Assembly: GCA_965207565.1 (NCBI GenBank)
Contig: CBDBMQ010000033.1
Span: forward strand, 372,001-436,000
From: Bin80 sp965207565
GTDB lineage: Bacteria; Bacteroidota; Rhodothermia; Rhodothermales; Bin80
Direction: 5' to 3'
DNA length: 64,000 bases
Shown piece after piece: positions 63,301-64,000 of this stretch. Made by a program: the position numbers and the translations under genes. Each line of letters opens with the position of its first letter. The stretch's first letter is position 1. A model generated the notes under the pieces. The model saw only the letters and a list, made by a program, of their open reading frames with translations, did no database searches and was not told the origin of the DNA.

Positions 63301-64000
63301 GATGAGGCGGGAATGGTTGTAGACCCGCAGTCTGTGATCGTTGCAGAGGGGAAAACAGAGAGATTCAAAGTCAAACTTGGGACGCAGCCCTCGGGCAACG
63401 TAACGGTCACCATCCCTACTCCTGTGGGAGACCTGACTCCTGTCCCATCAATGCTGCGGTTTACCGCCGACAATTGGAACATCTTTAAGACAGTAACTTT
63501 AATGGCGGCGGATGATGAGGATTTTACAAACGATACGCTGACGCTGACATTAACGGCAAAGAGCGGAGGCTACGACGATGTGAAAGCAACGATTACCGTG
63601 ACGATCACTGATGACGATCATGCCCCGAGCACTTCTGTAATGGTAAGTTTATCTGCAAGCCCCAATCCAGTAGAGGAGGGAAGTTCGGTCACGATCACGG
63701 CAACGTTGTCGAAAACAGTGCCAGATGCGGTGACGATTGAGTTGACGGATACGCCCGGCGAGCCGCCGACGGAACCGGGTGATTATAATCCCCTTGAGCG
63801 CATCACGATCCCCGGGGGAGCACTGGCCGGATCGGGAACCATTGTCATCCGGGATGATGATGTTTCCGAGGGAGAGGAGCGGTTCACGGTCGCCATTGAT
63901 GCATTGCCGTCGGGGGTAGAGCGAGGCAACCCTTCCTCGGTAGAGATTGCAATTCAAGACAATGATCCGACGCCTCCGGTGGAAGTGACACTGTCCGCAT
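60328..64000 (+). CDS. Giant Calx-beta repeat surface protein (3' end beyond window)
   Basis: One frame is open from the ATG at 60328 to the window end, giving at least 1224 residues. It begins with a signal peptide (ILTAFGISFLPAVALGQ) and a spacer of about 100 residues. About ten tandem Calx-beta-like domains of ~100 residues follow. Most carry EG in the first strand (VEVDEGESATFTV), the core LTFTPSNWNxxQTVTL, HDADFVND and a terminal Asp cluster (IDDDSPG). The tenth domain (from about 63640) is more canonical Calx-beta, and an eleventh begins at the edge. Such domains bind calcium and build long adhesive stalks. The C-terminal end, including any sorting signal, lies outside the window. Confidence 0.85.
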   Translation, partial: MACAKHAVILTAFGISFLPAVALGQEQTPKIQIHTGVDPQALFNSSLEALGESEQEVVGYHVMLSDEQSEANPLFEATGMNGGELLRRRSPLAFLQDSSTGASDLSADAGGFVGGRLRALQQTLEGAHKSLTVLEGNSKKIRINLDRKPSGEVTGTITGHENTDLDVNPTQLTFTPSNWNVKQEVTVDVKQDSDDANEAVKLTFTLSGNSTNSTNQEIYISILDDERPWELVPQTVLEGSLKMLRVPLLMALAPPSGEVTFTITGHENTNLTLNKTTLIFPVVSGPQFKSLILGSTPNTDQVDEHVMLTFTASGGGYTGLKYTVDVTIIDRPPWEILIPEGGTARYSPSLGGQSPPSVDPIAIYTGHENTDLTVNPKQFTFKVDTMLPCNVSGVASFCSDSVPATLTASEDSDDVDDQVLLLLTLTGPPLLEGLYMGASRLIYVRIEDNDDPGLIVKPSSLQISEGGSGQFTVKLSEAPLGDLGSNDVTVTIPYRTENLTVDKTRLTFTTSNWNTEQIVTLTAGHDSDFEDHTGILWMTASGGGYDHERGSVAWEIIDDDTPGLRIWGTVNVPEGRTDQISVDLTARPPSNVKVEITGYAGTDLDTLVSTPRKLTFTPSNWDQRQTVTFGAKHDADHVNDTEILTLTATGGFTDTKIVTGSIRDDDVPTLVVTSTSVEVNEGASETFKVRLNGRPHNNAEVSISGYADTDLDTTVSAPRKLTFMPSDWNQTQTVTLGAKHDTDFVNDAAMLTLKLRTRTLIGSFVDSETVNVTIKDDDSPGLVVTPTLVEVDEGESATFTVKLNVLPANDVTVAISVDQGIDGKLDLDPIASTTLTFNSSDWNEEQTVTLTAQHDADFVNNEEILTLTATGDLSDTKTVNVIIIDDDSPGLVVTPTLIEVDEGESATFTVELEGAPSSDVEVDIFGYADTDLDTTASAPRKLTFTTSDWDQAQTVTLRAKHDADFVDDAAILTLTATNTDTKTVNVDILDDDEAGMVVDPQSVIVAEGKTERFKVKLGTQPSGNVTVTIPTPVGDLTPVPSMLRFTADNWNIFKTVTLMAADDEDFTNDTLTLTLTAKSGGYDDVKATITVTITDDDHAPSTSVMVSLSASPNPVEEGSSVTITATLSKTVPDAVTIELTDTPGEPPTEPGDYNPLERITIPGGALAGSGTIVIRDDDVSEGEERFTVAIDALPSGVERGNPSSVEIAIQDNDPTPPVEVTLSA

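Noticed and set aside
62781..63482. A 233-codon minus-strand frame within the Calx-beta gene
   Set aside because: It is the antisense of a repetitive, Asp/Thr-rich gene; its Ser/Val-rich repeats mirror the sense repeats and it has no family resemblance.
60328..64000. Possible CRISPR or tandem-repeat array
   Set aside because: Repeats are 100-residue coding domains of about 300 bp with no short direct repeats and spacers; no cas genes are present.

Overview
The window carries about 58 genes on both strands at high coding density. It looks like one chromosome segment from a Bacteroidota-related bacterium, most likely the Rhodothermota/Balneolota side. This is inferred from gene content, since no rRNA is present. 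The evidence is an N-acylornithine carbamoyltransferase in place of ornithine carbamoyltransferase, a 1165-residue outer-membrane barrel ending in Phe, several six-bladed beta-propeller proteins, a DUF7033-type polysaccharide deacetylase, a mutarotase/Na+-symporter fusion, and many starts with no clear Shine-Dalgarno sequence. Two genes run off the window: an LVIVD-repeat protein at the left edge and a giant Calx-beta surface protein at the right edge.

Layout. 1-8526 (minus): LVIVD and DUF305 secreted proteins, a giant outer-membrane protein, a TPM-domain membrane protein, molybdate uptake genes modB and modA (no modC), a zinc-ribbon/TPR protein and an HU-family protein. 8984-11734 (plus): phosphoenolpyruvate carboxylase. 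11924-13728 (plus): a two-gene ATPase + DUF4276 (TOPRIM-like) cassette, probably anti-phage. 13761-15666 (minus): a secreted EEP-family hydrolase and moaA. 15870-22085 (plus): an overlapping arginine operon argG-argC-argD-argF'-argB-argE of the acylated linear type. 22153-27405 (minus): sialic-acid use, with a mutarotase/symporter fusion, an N-acetylneuraminate lyase and a sialidase-like protein. 27473-37283 (minus): the branched-chain amino acid operon ilvB-ilvN-ilvC-leuB-leuA-leuC-leuD-cimA. 38022-47298: a collagen-like lipoprotein, a propeller protein, purD, mutS, a polysaccharide deacetylase, an HD phosphohydrolase and a Tat-exported TIM-barrel protein. 47441-49715 (minus): a Cys-rich exported peptide, a propeller lipoprotein and a membrane-anchored thioredoxin-like protein. 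49868-52492: a decayed group II intron followed by a second ATPase cassette whose partner carries a PD-(D/E)XK-like motif. 52537-58463 (minus): hpt, tilS, mutL, a small membrane protein, cdsA, DUF2007 and a CPBP protease. 58501-58574: tRNA-Arg(CCG). 58591-59877 (minus): a dicarboxylate/amino-acid symporter. 60328 to the end (plus): the Calx-beta repeat protein.

How the genes work together. The arginine operon encodes every step from acylglutamate to argininosuccinate except the first acylation, and argH is not present. The ilv-leu-cimA operon can make Val, Leu and Ile, with 2-oxobutyrate supplied from pyruvate through citramalate, so threonine deaminase would not be needed. modAB and moaA point to molybdoenzymes elsewhere in the genome. 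mutS and mutL are both present, but MutL has lost the recognisable endonuclease residues. The strongest candidates for undescribed biology are the ATPase + PD-(D/E)XK-like pair at 50520-52492, beside intron debris, and the Cys-rich peptide/propeller/thioredoxin-like module at 47441-49715.
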